The notes below the pieces were generated by a model. The model did no database searches, was not told the origin of the DNA, and was given only the letters and a program-made list of their open reading frames with translations. DNA of 64,000 nucleotides, taken from Virgibacillus_P tibetensis. GTDB lineage: Bacteria > Bacillota > Bacilli > Bacillales > Amphibacillaceae. Positions 18,364 to 27,057 of the stretch are shown here, in pieces (positions within the stretch are counted from its first letter, which is position 1; every line of letters begins with the position of its first letter). The translations under genes and the position numbers were made by a program. Location of the stretch: positions 1-64,000 of the forward strand of contig NZ_JARZFX010000004.1 in NCBI RefSeq assembly GCF_036026595.1, written 5' to 3'.

Positions 18364-19377
18364 TTAGCCCTCCAATCCCTCTAAACCGACACCTTGATCT
18401 AGCATGAAGCTTACTGCAGCTTCTACCTCAGATGGCTCTCCAAGCAAATGGATGACCAAATTGCCGACAATATCGTTTTTTAATTCAAATATATTTGCTG
18501 TTAAAATATTTGGTTTCACTTTAAACTTTTGACTAACTTGTGCAAGGATTGGCTCTCCAGTCGTCTCACCGACAAAAGTCAACCTTGTCACTGTACCGGA
18601 GAGATTTAACTGTTTAATTAATGATGGTGATAGTTTACGTTGAGCAATTGTATTTAAAAACTTCATCGTTGTTTCATTTTGTGGTTTTGTAAATAGATCA
18701 ATTGTCGAACCTTGCTCAACAATATAACCATCTTCCATGACATAAACTTGGTCACAGACTTTTTGAATGACATGCATTTCATGAGTGATTAATAAAATCG
18801 TTATACCGAGATCTTGATTAATTTTTAAAAGTAAATCTAAAATCGAATCCGTTGTTTCCGGGTCTAACGCACTGGTTGCTTCATCACTAAGTAAAATTTC
18901 TGGCTCTTGTGCCAAGGCCCTTGCAATCGCAACACGCTGTTTTTGACCTCCAGATAATTGATTTGGATAGGATTGATGTTTATCAGCCAAACCGACAATG
19001 GTTAAATACTTTTCAACCCGAAGCGTTGTCTCAGACTTGCTGAATCCAAGTAGTTTAAGTGGGATGGCGATATTATCGTAGACCGTTGCTGTTTTTAATA
19101 GATTGAATCCCTGAAAAATCATACCAATTCTTTTTCTTGTTTCGCGTAATTGCTCGAGTGGAAGGGAGGTGGCTTCTTTATCACCAATAAATACTTTTCC
19201 AGTAGTAGGTCTCTCAAGTAAATTCACACAACGAATTAATGTACTTTTCCCAGCACCACTATAACCAATTACACCGTGAATCTCGCCTTTTTTAACGTGG
19301 AGGTTCACATCATTAACTGCATTTATAACACCTTTTTTTGATTCAAATGACTTTGAAACTTGTTCTAATCGTATCAT
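18364..19377 (-). CDS. metN: MetN-type ABC transporter ATPase
   Basis: This 337-residue ATPase has Walker A (GYSGAGKST), signature (LSGGQKQRVAIARAL), Walker B (ILLSDEATSALD) and the switch His (ITHEMHVIQ). Residues ~260-337 form the C-terminal NIL/ACT-like regulatory domain (ILTANIFELKNDIVGNLVIH) that in MetN binds methionine and inhibits transport, a good subfamily marker. It is separated from metQ by 115 bp containing a hairpin and is followed 4 bp later by metI. Confidence 0.92.
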   Translation of the reverse strand: MIRLEQVSKSFESKKGVINAVNDVNLHVKKGEIHGVIGYSGAGKSTLIRCVNLLERPTTGKVFIGDKEATSLPLEQLRETRKRIGMIFQGFNLLKTATVYDNIAIPLKLLGFSKSETTLRVEKYLTIVGLADKHQSYPNQLSGGQKQRVAIARALAQEPEILLSDEATSALDPETTDSILDLLLKINQDLGITILLITHEMHVIQKVCDQVYVMEDGYIVEQGSTIDLFTKPQNETTMKFLNTIAQRKLSPSLIKQLNLSGTVTRLTFVGETTGEPILAQVSQKFKVKPNILTANIFELKNDIVGNLVIHLLGEPSEVEAAVSFMLDQGVGLEGLEG

Positions 19378-19425
19378 GCTCTATTTTCCCTTCTATGAAA
19401 AATGAGTCGGTTTATTTTAAATAGA

Positions 19426-19460
19426 AAGAAAGTATAAGTTTTTAGAACCTATACCTTCTT
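19426..19460 (-). terminator. Intercistronic hairpin between metQ and metN
   Basis: On the minus strand AAGAAGGTATAGGTT pairs imperfectly with AACTTATACTTTCTT around a short loop. It lies in the only large gap of the transporter operon. As a partial terminator or RNase barrier it would leave more metQ than metNI transcript, which suits a binding protein. No long U-run follows. Confidence 0.5.
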
Positions 19461-19492
19461 TTGTCCCGATAATTTATCTTGTCGAAATGAGC

Positions 19493-20305
19493 TTACTCCC
19501 ATGCAATAAGCACTGATCCACGAAACTCTTCTTCGATAAATTGTTTCACTTCCTCAGATTGATAAGCTTTGACTAACTTTTCTACGACAGGATCATCTTG
19601 ATTTTCCTCGCGAACGACAATGTAATTTGTATAAGGTGAACTAGTAGACTCCAATAGAATCGCATCTTCGACTGGGTTTAGACCAGCAGCAATTGCAAAG
19701 CTCGTGTTAACAGATGCCGCGTCCACCTCGCCTAATTGTTTGGTAATTTGTGCGGCGTCTAGTTCGATAAATTCAAAGTTCCTTGGATTATCAACAACAT
19801 CATGAATGGAAGCTAATTCCTTATTGTCATCTGCTAACGTAATATAGCCAGCTTCTTCTAAAATATAGAGGGTTCTTGAACCATTCGTTGGGTCATTTGG
19901 TAAGCCAATTCTTGCACCATCTGGTAGGTCATCCATATTCGTATATTTTTCTGAGTAAATACCCATTGGATTTAAAATTGTTTTTCCAACTGGAACTAAA
20001 TTTGTTTCATGATCTTCATTAAATTGATCTAAGAATGGCTGATGTTGATAGGCGTTTGCATCCAATTGACCTTCTTCTAATGTACTGTTAGGTAGGATAA
20101 AGTCAGAGAAAACCTTCAATTCAATTTCAAGTCCATCAGCTGCTGCTACTTCGGCAACTTTCTCGACAATTTGTTCATGTGGGCCAGCAGTTACTCCGAC
20201 AAGTAGTTTTTTATCATTTAATTGACCACTCGCTTCATCAGATCCGCACCCTGTAATTACTACTGCCAATAATAAAGCTAATAAAATAAAACCTATTTTC
20301 TTCAT
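19493..20305 (-). CDS. metQ: MetQ-type methionine-binding lipoprotein
   Basis: This 270-residue lipoprotein binds methionine (or an analogue) outside the membrane for MetNI. Signal and lipobox: MKKIGFILLALLLAVVITGC. Family block: LVGVTAGPHEQIVEKVAEVA, DANAYQHQPFL, IGLPNDPTNGSRTL, and INTSF-like VNTSFAIAAG. The ATG at 20303-20305 is used because GGAGG lies 7 bases upstream; the longer reading would translate the leader. It is the first gene downstream of a SAM riboswitch and heads an operon of six genes. Confidence 0.92.
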   Translation of the reverse strand: MKKIGFILLALLLAVVITGCGSDEASGQLNDKKLLVGVTAGPHEQIVEKVAEVAAADGLEIELKVFSDFILPNSTLEEGQLDANAYQHQPFLDQFNEDHETNLVPVGKTILNPMGIYSEKYTNMDDLPDGARIGLPNDPTNGSRTLYILEEAGYITLADDNKELASIHDVVDNPRNFEFIELDAAQITKQLGEVDAASVNTSFAIAAGLNPVEDAILLESTSSPYTNYIVVREENQDDPVVEKLVKAYQSEEVKQFIEEEFRGSVLIAWE

Positions 20306-20357
20306 GTTCATTCCTCCAAATTTGTATGTAATAGGAATACTTTTTGATAATATAAAA

Positions 20358-20517
20358 AGCCTCTCTTTTAGAAAGAGAGGCTGAAATGTATAGGTATACA
20401 AATTCCTCTCTTATCTTCCAAAACAATTACGTTTTGCAGGATTTAGCACCTTTCTATGCGAACATAGATGGTTGCCGAGCTTCATCGGGCCAGTCCCTCA
20501 GCTACTCTTGATAAGAG
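20358..20517 (-). ncRNA. SAM-I (S-box) riboswitch with intrinsic terminator
   Basis: The minus strand carries the canonical S-box: P1 strands CTCTTATC (20510-20517) and GATAAGAG (20408-20415), the 5' core AGCTGAGGGACTGGCCC, GATGAAGCTCGGCAACC, and the 3' core AGGTGCTAAATCCTGC. It is followed by a terminator stem AGCCTCTCTTT / AAAGAGAGGCT (20358-20382) and TTTTTATA. SAM binding should favour the terminator, so metQ and the genes behind it are expressed when SAM, and hence methionine, is low. Confidence 0.97.
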
Positions 20518-21216
20518 ATACGCTATTTAATTATCTTCTGTTGATTTCCTTAATTAACAACATTAATACAATAACATCCTGGTGTCAATCATTTTTTTTA
20601 ATTGTTTTTCAATTAGGGTGGAAGTAAAACAAAAAGAAGGCGCGCGAATCTTAGCATTGTCATTTTCAAAAAATGACCTTTCCACATCAAGTAATGCGAT
20701 TAATCTTGTTGGAGCAGGTTTATCGGGCGTTTCGGATAATGAGGGGGGCGAACCACACCATAAGTAAATGAGGTTATTATCAAAGAAATGAATGATGGAG
20801 TGATTGCCTAAGCAATGAGTTCTATTTAAGAAGGACGTTAGCGATTAGATGAGTACAATTTTGCCAGATAAAAAGTCCGATTTCCAAAGAGCATATAAAG
20901 GAAATTAGACTTTTTAAAAGTAGACTAGATTTTACTGTGATTGAGCATTTTCTTTGTTCGTTTCCCAATTATAGTTTGTTTTAATTTATTCATTTTGATT
21001 GGTTATTTGGAAAACATTTCTACTACAGTAATTGAATGATTTTTGTGACTTTAGGAGCAGTGCAATTTTTGTAGTATTTGTTACTTAATTGTTATGAATC
21101 GTACATGAAACCGTAATAGTTTTTCTGTATATTAGGAGACCTGTAGAAAAGGGAGGCGTTAAGATTGTAAAAAGAATTATTTCGAGACTAATAGACAACT
21201 AGAAGGAGAGAACAAC
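20518..21216. other. Intergenic region between S-box operon and GH3 gene
   Basis: No convincing gene is present; a 61-codon ORF at 20582 has no ribosome binding site and no family features. The region holds repeat copy 2 (20741-20777), a hairpin at about 20874-20918 (AAAAAGTCcGATTTCC … GGAAATtAGACTTTTT), and the GH3 leader with AAGGAGAG at 21201-21208. Just before it, 21164-21180 repeats the GH3 start almost exactly (attgtaaaaagaattatttc). Confidence 0.5.
20741..20777 (+). repeat. Dispersed palindromic repeat, copy 2
   Basis: GGCGAACCACACCATAAGTA followed by AATGAGGTTAT. The right half matches copy 5 (31498-31526) almost base for base, while the left half is degenerate. Confidence 0.65.
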
Positions 21217-23661
21217 ATGACAAAACGAATTATTTCTATTTTTATGATTGCAACTATTTTCATGTCCTCGTTAGTAAATTCTGTAAGTGCGATGGGCAAT
21301 GGAACAGAAGGAGATCTCCCTTGGATGAACACCGAGCTCTCTGCTGAAGAGCGCACGGAGCTGCTTCTTGATGAGATGACGATGGAACAGAAGATCCAGC
21401 AAATCGCTATTTCACGCTTCAATGAGAACGACACCGGTGAGACGGTCGTTATCGACAGGGGTGGTAGTAGCAAGTATATGAACGGCGAATTTGCTCCCCA
21501 GGGTACCCTGCCGGAGTGTGAGTGGCAGGACACCGGCCGACAAATCCGTGGGATTGAGGAACTGGGCATTCCCACAATCCGCATGACCAATGGTGGTACG
21601 GGTGTAAAGGGCGGATCGTGTGGCAATGACCCAGAGGCAACGGGACTACCGTCTACCCTGGCTATGGGCGCGACCTTCAACCACGAGTTGAATTATGAGG
21701 CCGGCCGAATCCTCGGCGAGGAGACACGGGCCTTCGCACATCACGTGATGCTCGGACCGGGCATGAACCTTGTGCGTCACCCGTACAATGGCCGGAACTA
21801 TGAGTACTTCAGTGAGGACCCATACCTAACTGGTATCTTGGCGACTGAGCAGGTTAAGGGCATCCAGGGCCAAGGTGTCCAGGCACAGCTCAAGCACCTG
21901 GCAGGCAATGAGCAGGAGACTGAGCGATGGACGATGGGTGTCCAAGTTCCCTCACAGGCCATGAACGAGCTGTACATGCTGCCATTCGAGATGACCGTTA
22001 AGGATGCTGATCCGGCTTCTGTAATGTGTTCGTTCCCGGATGTTAACGGCACCTATGCCTGTGACAGTTCTGAACTGCTTCAAAATGCCCTAAGGGACAA
22101 CTGGGGCTTCGATGGTTACGTCATGAGTGACCGTCGCGCAATTCACGACACGGTGGCTGCTATCAAGGCGGGTACAAATGTTGAGCTTGACTGGGCACCA
22201 CAGTATTACACCCAGGAGAAGGTTCAGGAGGCACTTGACTCAGAGTTGGTGACCGAGGATGATATCGACAATCTGCTTCGCCCGAGGTACATCAAGATGA
22301 TTGAGTTTAACCACATGGACGAGCCATTCGATAAGTTCTTACCTGAGATCGTCGATCCGATGGTTAACGGTGCTAGCGCACGTAAGATGGCAGAGGAAGG
22401 GTCCGTACTATTGAAGAACGATGACGGCTTCCTGCCACTTGACGGCGAGAAGAAGTCAATTGCATTAATCGGCGTCGAATGGTTTGCAGGTGAGGCCAAG
22501 ATGTCTCCGCGCTCCATTCGAGACAACAATGACAACGTAGTGACCCCTTATACGGTCACACCACAGGAAGGTTTAGAGAATGTTATCGAGGAGCTTGGTT
22601 ATGACAACGAAGTGACTTATAACGATGGCCGTGACCCTGAGGCTGCGGCAGAACTAGCGGCTGAGTCCGATGTTGTGCTACTTATGATTGGTGACAACCC
22701 GCATGAGACTGCGGATCGCGACACACTAGGCTTCCCAGCTATCGACATTGATGAGCACGGTGACCGAGAAGACTGGGTGGAACAAGAGCCGTTAATCGAT
22801 GCGGTTCTGGAAGCGAATGCGGAGAATACCGCTGTAGTGCTGAAGACCTCCGGTACGGTGCTTATGCCATGGTTGGATGAAGTCCCTGCAGTCCTTCAGG
22901 CGTGGTTCCCAGGTATGGAGGATGGCAATGCCGTCGCTAACCTACTCTACGGTAAGGTTAATCCTTCCGGTAAGCTTCCAATGACGTTTGGTGCAACTGA
23001 GCGTGAGGCTGCCTATGAGACTGAGGAGCAGTACCCAGGAACTCGTCAAGACACTGGTAAGGTAGGTGGACCAGGTCCATACGGCGACGGTTCTGATCAG
23101 CTGATTGCTCAGTATACAGAGGGCCTTGAGATGGGCTACCGCTGGTACGAGGGTAACGACGAGGAGCCGCTCTTCCCATTCGGATATGGATTGTCGTACA
23201 CGACCTTCGAGTATGACGACCTCAAGGTGAAGAAGCTTCGCGGTGAAGGTAAAGGCAACAAAGGATCATTATCTGGAATTGAAGTGTCCTTCACGATTAC
23301 AAACACTGGTGACGTTGCCGGGAAAGAAGCGGCACAGGTCTACCTAACACTTCCGGATGAGGCGGGGCAGCCGGCTAAGCGACTCGTCAACTTCGAAAAG
23401 GTTGAGCTTGATCCTGGTGAGAGTGAGCGAGTGACTCTACAGATTAACCATGCTGACTCTAACCACCCGTTCTCCTATTTTGTTCCGGAAGAACCGGACA
23501 ACTTAGCGAACTGGGCTGACGGTGAGTGGGAAACTGCTGACGGAAAATACCGCGTGCATGTCGGTGGTTCCTCTGCAGATACTTTGTTAGAAAAAGACGT
23601 TCCGTTGAAACTCAGCAAGGACAATAGCAAGGCCAAGGGTAAGGGGAACTCCCGTAAATAA
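21217..23661 (+). CDS. Secreted glycoside hydrolase family 3 (beta-glucosidase-like)
   Basis: This 814-residue exported enzyme should release sugars from the non-reducing end of beta-glycosides. Order: signal peptide (residues 1-25, cleavage after NSVSA), GH3 N-terminal barrel (~40-320) with the nucleophile Asp305 in GYVMSDRRAIH (usually SDW; Trp is replaced by Arg), GH3 C-terminal domain (~385-640, KMAEEGSVLLKNDDGFLPL, FPGMEDGNAVANLLYGKVNPSGKLP in two parts), and a fibronectin III-like domain (~690-780). The body is clearly GC-richer than its neighbours, with C/G-ending codons, while the signal peptide codons are AT-rich. It is probably a transferred gene fused to a local secretion signal. 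A beta-helix gene of the same composition follows. Confidence 0.88.
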   Translation: MTKRIISIFMIATIFMSSLVNSVSAMGNGTEGDLPWMNTELSAEERTELLLDEMTMEQKIQQIAISRFNENDTGETVVIDRGGSSKYMNGEFAPQGTLPECEWQDTGRQIRGIEELGIPTIRMTNGGTGVKGGSCGNDPEATGLPSTLAMGATFNHELNYEAGRILGEETRAFAHHVMLGPGMNLVRHPYNGRNYEYFSEDPYLTGILATEQVKGIQGQGVQAQLKHLAGNEQETERWTMGVQVPSQAMNELYMLPFEMTVKDADPASVMCSFPDVNGTYACDSSELLQNALRDNWGFDGYVMSDRRAIHDTVAAIKAGTNVELDWAPQYYTQEKVQEALDSELVTEDDIDNLLRPRYIKMIEFNHMDEPFDKFLPEIVDPMVNGASARKMAEEGSVLLKNDDGFLPLDGEKKSIALIGVEWFAGEAKMSPRSIRDNNDNVVTPYTVTPQEGLENVIEELGYDNEVTYNDGRDPEAAAELAAESDVVLLMIGDNPHETADRDTLGFPAIDIDEHGDREDWVEQEPLIDAVLEANAENTAVVLKTSGTVLMPWLDEVPAVLQAWFPGMEDGNAVANLLYGKVNPSGKLPMTFGATEREAAYETEEQYPGTRQDTGKVGGPGPYGDGSDQLIAQYTEGLEMGYRWYEGNDEEPLFPFGYGLSYTTFEYDDLKVKKLRGEGKGNKGSLSGIEVSFTITNTGDVAGKEAAQVYLTLPDEAGQPAKRLVNFEKVELDPGESERVTLQINHADSNHPFSYFVPEEPDNLANWADGEWETADGKYRVHVGGSSADTLLEKDVPLKLSKDNSKAKGKGNSRK

Positions 23662-23719
23662 ACCCAGGCCATGGGATGACGTCGGCGACCCGATATGGTT
23701 CGTCAGGCACCCCGAATGT

Positions 23720-23766
23720 AGTGAGCCCGCGGGCTCGGTGAATCAAGCCGAGACTCGCGGGCTTAC
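23720..23766 (+). terminator. GC-rich terminator between GH3 and beta-helix genes
   Basis: GTGAGCCCGCGGGCTCGG pairs with a near-complement at 23746-23766, followed by tgctttttct. Its base composition fits the foreign gene pair, not the host, so it was probably transferred with them. Confidence 0.8.
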
Positions 23767-23824
23767 TGCTTTTTCTCGAGTGCCCTCATAGGGGACGAGA
23801 GAATGAAAGGAGTCAAGGAAGGAC

Positions 23825-25342
23825 GTGAGAAGTTTGAAAAAGGAATCCGTTCGGAACAGCAGGCGTGGTTCAGTACATTCGTGGTGGGTGATCCTTGGAC
23901 TGGTGATCCTCTTGACTGCTTGCACCGAGGAATCCAGCGGGCCTATCGAAAGCGATGATGCCGTGGAACCCGCCCCGCCCGAGCGTGGCGACTGGCAGGA
24001 TCCTGGCTTGGTAGACCGGTCTGGCGAGCCAATCGAGGTTCCGACGCCAGGTTCTGTAATTGGTAGGACCCTGGACGTCACGGACTTTGGGGCAGATCCA
24101 GAACCAGATTCACAAGACGATGCAGCAGCCATCCGGGCGGCACTTGATGCGGCGGAACCGGGAGACGAGGTCGTGCTGCCAGCTGGCACGTATAACCTGC
24201 GTTCTACTGACCCGGCCGACGAGTCGGCTAACATCGTATTACAAAGCGGCGTGGACTTGCGCGGCGAAGGTCCGGAGAATACTGTACTGCTGACCTCCCT
24301 CGACGGCGAGGATAACAGCCGAGTGATCCGCGGTTCTGGCGTCCACGATGTCATCATTGCGGACTTTACCATCACCTCCCATCATGAGGGACCACTCGGT
24401 GATGACCCTGACGACGGAGACGAGGGTGGCGGACCGATGTATGGCGTCTACCTTGGAGCTCATGAAGGGATGTCGAGTTCTCAAGTTCTGGTGGAGAATC
24501 TGAGCATCCGCAGGTTCGAGCGTCACGGTATCTCCGTCAAGGCCAGCCGTGAAGTGACCATCTCTGGAAATCACATCAGTGAGGCAACTGCCGTTGGTCC
24601 CGGTGGAAAGGGCTATGGGATCGCTATCGAGGGTTCAGTTGATCAGCATGACCCGAATGCCGCCAACGATTCACGGCATAATGTCGTCGTAAGCAATACC
24701 TTCGATGGTAGGCATCTGCGACACGCTATTCTGCTGCAGTTCCCCACACACAACAATCTCGTGGCGGAAAACACCATCGTTGGCAGCCACCTCGACGCCA
24801 TTGACCTTCACGGCGAGGGTGAATACCTGAATGAGATCCGGGACAACACCGTCATTGGTAGTCAACAGGCCGGCATCGCACTGGGTAATTCTGGTGGATC
24901 CAAGCACAAGCACGATGCCTCAGGACCTGGAAACTGGGTGCACTCCAACAACCTGATTGGAAACCGTCAAGGAATCCTTGTTATCCTGGGAACTCCTGAC
25001 ACCCTAATCGAGGACAACAAGATCACCGCTGGGGTGGATTCCAAGGCTGGTATTGAGATCCGCAATGCACCAGGTACAAAGTTGCTTGGTAATCACATCA
25101 CGGGAGGGACTAATGGGTTCTGGTCTATCAGACTCCGTGATGACCGCGGTACTGACGGACGGGGCAAAGGAATCCCCACAGGCATTAGGATGGAGTCCAA
25201 CGTCATTCGGCAGGCGGCCAACGGCATCAGGATCGATGCTGGGGAGAAACTCAGTATGATTGAAAATGTCGTGGATGGCATCGATGGATCTGAGCTAAAG
25301 GTGGCCGATGGGATCGAGGTGAGCCGGTCGGCCCAGCGGTAA
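23825..25342 (+). CDS. Right-handed parallel beta-helix lipoprotein (pectate lyase-like fold)
   Basis: This 505-residue protein starts at a GTG just after GGAAGGAC. The signal and lipobox are VILGLVILLTACTEE, giving a lipid-anchored protein with an acidic linker. From ~residue 75 the sequence DVTDFGADPEP…DDAAAIRAALDAA is the N-terminal cap of polysaccharide-lyase/GH28-type beta-helices, then many N-x-I/V coils (NNLVAENTIVGSHLDAIDLHG, IRDNTVIGSQQAGIAL) run to about residue 500. No specific lyase catalytic set is identifiable. High GC matches the GH3 gene upstream; the two probably came together and may act on the same polysaccharide (inference). Confidence 0.8.
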   Translation: MRSLKKESVRNSRRGSVHSWWVILGLVILLTACTEESSGPIESDDAVEPAPPERGDWQDPGLVDRSGEPIEVPTPGSVIGRTLDVTDFGADPEPDSQDDAAAIRAALDAAEPGDEVVLPAGTYNLRSTDPADESANIVLQSGVDLRGEGPENTVLLTSLDGEDNSRVIRGSGVHDVIIADFTITSHHEGPLGDDPDDGDEGGGPMYGVYLGAHEGMSSSQVLVENLSIRRFERHGISVKASREVTISGNHISEATAVGPGGKGYGIAIEGSVDQHDPNAANDSRHNVVVSNTFDGRHLRHAILLQFPTHNNLVAENTIVGSHLDAIDLHGEGEYLNEIRDNTVIGSQQAGIALGNSGGSKHKHDASGPGNWVHSNNLIGNRQGILVILGTPDTLIEDNKITAGVDSKAGIEIRNAPGTKLLGNHITGGTNGFWSIRLRDDRGTDGRGKGIPTGIRMESNVIRQAANGIRIDAGEKLSMIENVVDGIDGSELKVADGIEVSRSAQR

Positions 25343-25576
25343 TTATGTAACCCTAGGTACTAGCAAGATATAGAAATACCCTTAATATTCAGGAGTAGTT
25401 GTTGACAAGGAATAGACTTATTGCCTAATTCTAGATAGCATAAATAGGGAAGTAGGGGTTCTAGGGGTTAGTCGAATTACGAATGTTACTCCTATTATTT
25501 ATTTCGAATAAATGGGTGCAACGGTGTAATATTCTACAAATGATCCTTCGTTAGAGAATTTTTGAATAACATAATG

Positions 25577-25609
25577 GCATTGGATATAATTCCAATGCTT
25601 ATTTTTTTT
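25577..25609 (+). terminator. Hairpin with CATTGG stem and T-run
   Basis: GCATTGGA … TCCAATGC followed by ttatttttttt. It is the same stem as at 14191 and again is directly followed by the palindromic repeat. Confidence 0.75.
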
Positions 25610-25650
25610 GCCTCTTAAAAAATTACGGTCAACCGTACCATAAGCAAAGC
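25610..25650 (+). repeat. Dispersed palindromic repeat, copy 3
   Basis: CCTCTTAAAAAATTACGGTC then AACCGTACCATAAGCAAAG. Left flank and preceding hairpin match copy 1. Confidence 0.75.
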
Positions 25651-25780
25651 AAGTATTTTTATAGAGTTAGAGGAACGATTTATAAGAATTAAAAGTTTTA
25701 TGATATAGTTGACACAGGTAAAAACACCTATTACTTAATGTGTATTTTACTTTTACAACTGTATAGTAGGGAGACTAAAA

Positions 25781-26851
25781 ATGGAAAACCTATGGTTAAT
25801 ATTGTTAGTAGCTGGATTAGCTGTTTTTATTATTTCTTTTTTATTAGCTATTTACAAAGCATTAAGAAAAACTAAAGTCATTACTCCAAGTACAGTTAGT
25901 CTACTTATCATTAGCTTGATTCTGGTATGTGGTAGTTTGTTGATTACTATAATAAATAATAACTTGGATCATGAAAAATTTGTAACATCTAATGATGAAG
26001 AGCAAGTACTTCATGAAGAAGTAATGAAAAATGAATCTATTGACAGTAGTCAACCTATTAGTGATAGGTATGAGCCGATAGAAATAGCAGAGATTTTAGT
26101 TGAACAGGAAATGGCGAAGCGGCAAATAGATCCTGATGATTGGGAAATTACTGAGATTGAAATTTCTTCTGATAACATAATTGATAATATAGCAGATTAT
26201 GATAAACCTGTAGGGAAAATGAGAGTAGTTTGGGTTACTGGTTATGTCAGTGGTATCGGAGATGTAGGAAACATTGATCTAGAACTATATAAACTAGATG
26301 GAGATACTGTTTGGTATATTGATAAACATTGGGGAGTATTAAGGGATATTGAAGTACCTGAAATGCCTAGCGTAGACGAATCAAATTATCAATTGAGTAC
26401 TAGTGACCAAATATCGATAGGAGATAATGATTTAGATGAATCAGAAGTGAACAGCCAAGAAATTGATGATGATGAAACAAGTGAATATTTTGCAGGACTG
26501 GAAGAGAGATACTTAAGCTCTTTGTATGAACATTTTGAGCAAATTGGATTAATCAACTATTTAGAGGGTGGAAAGTTTTATATAAAAGATACGGAGGTCT
26601 TCCAAACGCCCGCAGCAATTTCAGATCGTAGAGAATATACATATTATTTGGATGGAACTTTGACAACTGACTTTGGGGCTTTGACAGAAAATGAACAGTA
26701 CGAACTTTTGACTAAAATTAATTTTGGCGAATTTGAATTTTATGAGGGACATATGTTTGATGTAGATTCTATAGAGTTAATAAGCGGGACTGATGTGTTA
26801 ACGAGAACCACAAATTCACTGGATAAAAACGGTGAAAGATTCCTTCCATAA
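25781..26851 (+). CDS. Membrane-anchored protein of unknown function
   Basis: This 356-residue protein has two N-terminal transmembrane helices (~6-26 and ~40-60), then a very acidic mostly soluble region that probably faces outward. Around residues 155-185 is a strand-rich segment (VVWVTGYVSGIGDVGNIDLE) of the sort seen in extracytoplasmic sensor or binding domains, then an Asp/Glu/Ser linker and a C-terminal alpha/beta domain (~225-356). No known motif is recognised. It is the only gene between repeat copies 3 and 4, which makes it a one-gene accessory module. A GGGAG site precedes the ATG. Confidence 0.7.
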   Translation: MENLWLILLVAGLAVFIISFLLAIYKALRKTKVITPSTVSLLIISLILVCGSLLITIINNNLDHEKFVTSNDEEQVLHEEVMKNESIDSSQPISDRYEPIEIAEILVEQEMAKRQIDPDDWEITEIEISSDNIIDNIADYDKPVGKMRVVWVTGYVSGIGDVGNIDLELYKLDGDTVWYIDKHWGVLRDIEVPEMPSVDESNYQLSTSDQISIGDNDLDESEVNSQEIDDDETSEYFAGLEERYLSSLYEHFEQIGLINYLEGGKFYIKDTEVFQTPAAISDRREYTYYLDGTLTTDFGALTENEQYELLTKINFGEFEFYEGHMFDVDSIELISGTDVLTRTTNSLDKNGERFLP

Positions 26852-26907
26852 CGCAGTAATTAATCGTTTGTATACGATTAAATATATTTCCTAAATGGTT
26901 ATGATAA

Positions 26908-26947
26908 CCTCATTTAGATACATTACGGTGTACTGTATCATAAATAG
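26908..26947 (+). repeat. Dispersed palindromic repeat, copy 4
   Basis: CCTCATTTAGATACATTACG followed by GTGTACTGTATCATAAATAG. The outer left arm CTCATTTAGATACATTACGG is identical to that of copy 5. Confidence 0.75.
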
Positions 26948-27014
26948 TGGTAAAACAAAGAGTAGAAATGGAGTTATGTAAAACCGTATTAGAACAAATT
27001 AAATAATAAAATAC

Positions 27015-27057
27015 AGCCCCTTAGAACTCTTGAACAAGTTTGAAGGGGTTTGTTTTT
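27015..27057 (+). terminator. Hairpin terminator
   Basis: AGCCCCTT … AAGGGGTT with a long loop, followed by tgttttt. It probably serves a former or upstream gene. Confidence 0.55.

Larger units (their letters stand above)
25343..25780. other. Intergenic: return to AT-rich DNA, terminator and repeat
   Basis: Composition drops sharply to AT-rich right after the beta-helix stop. The stretch holds the terminator hairpin at 25577-25598 and repeat copy 3. No gene is seen. Confidence 0.6.

Noticed and set aside
20582..20767. 61-codon ORF between the S-box and GH3
   Set aside because: No ribosome binding site or family features; its end lies inside the dispersed repeat.
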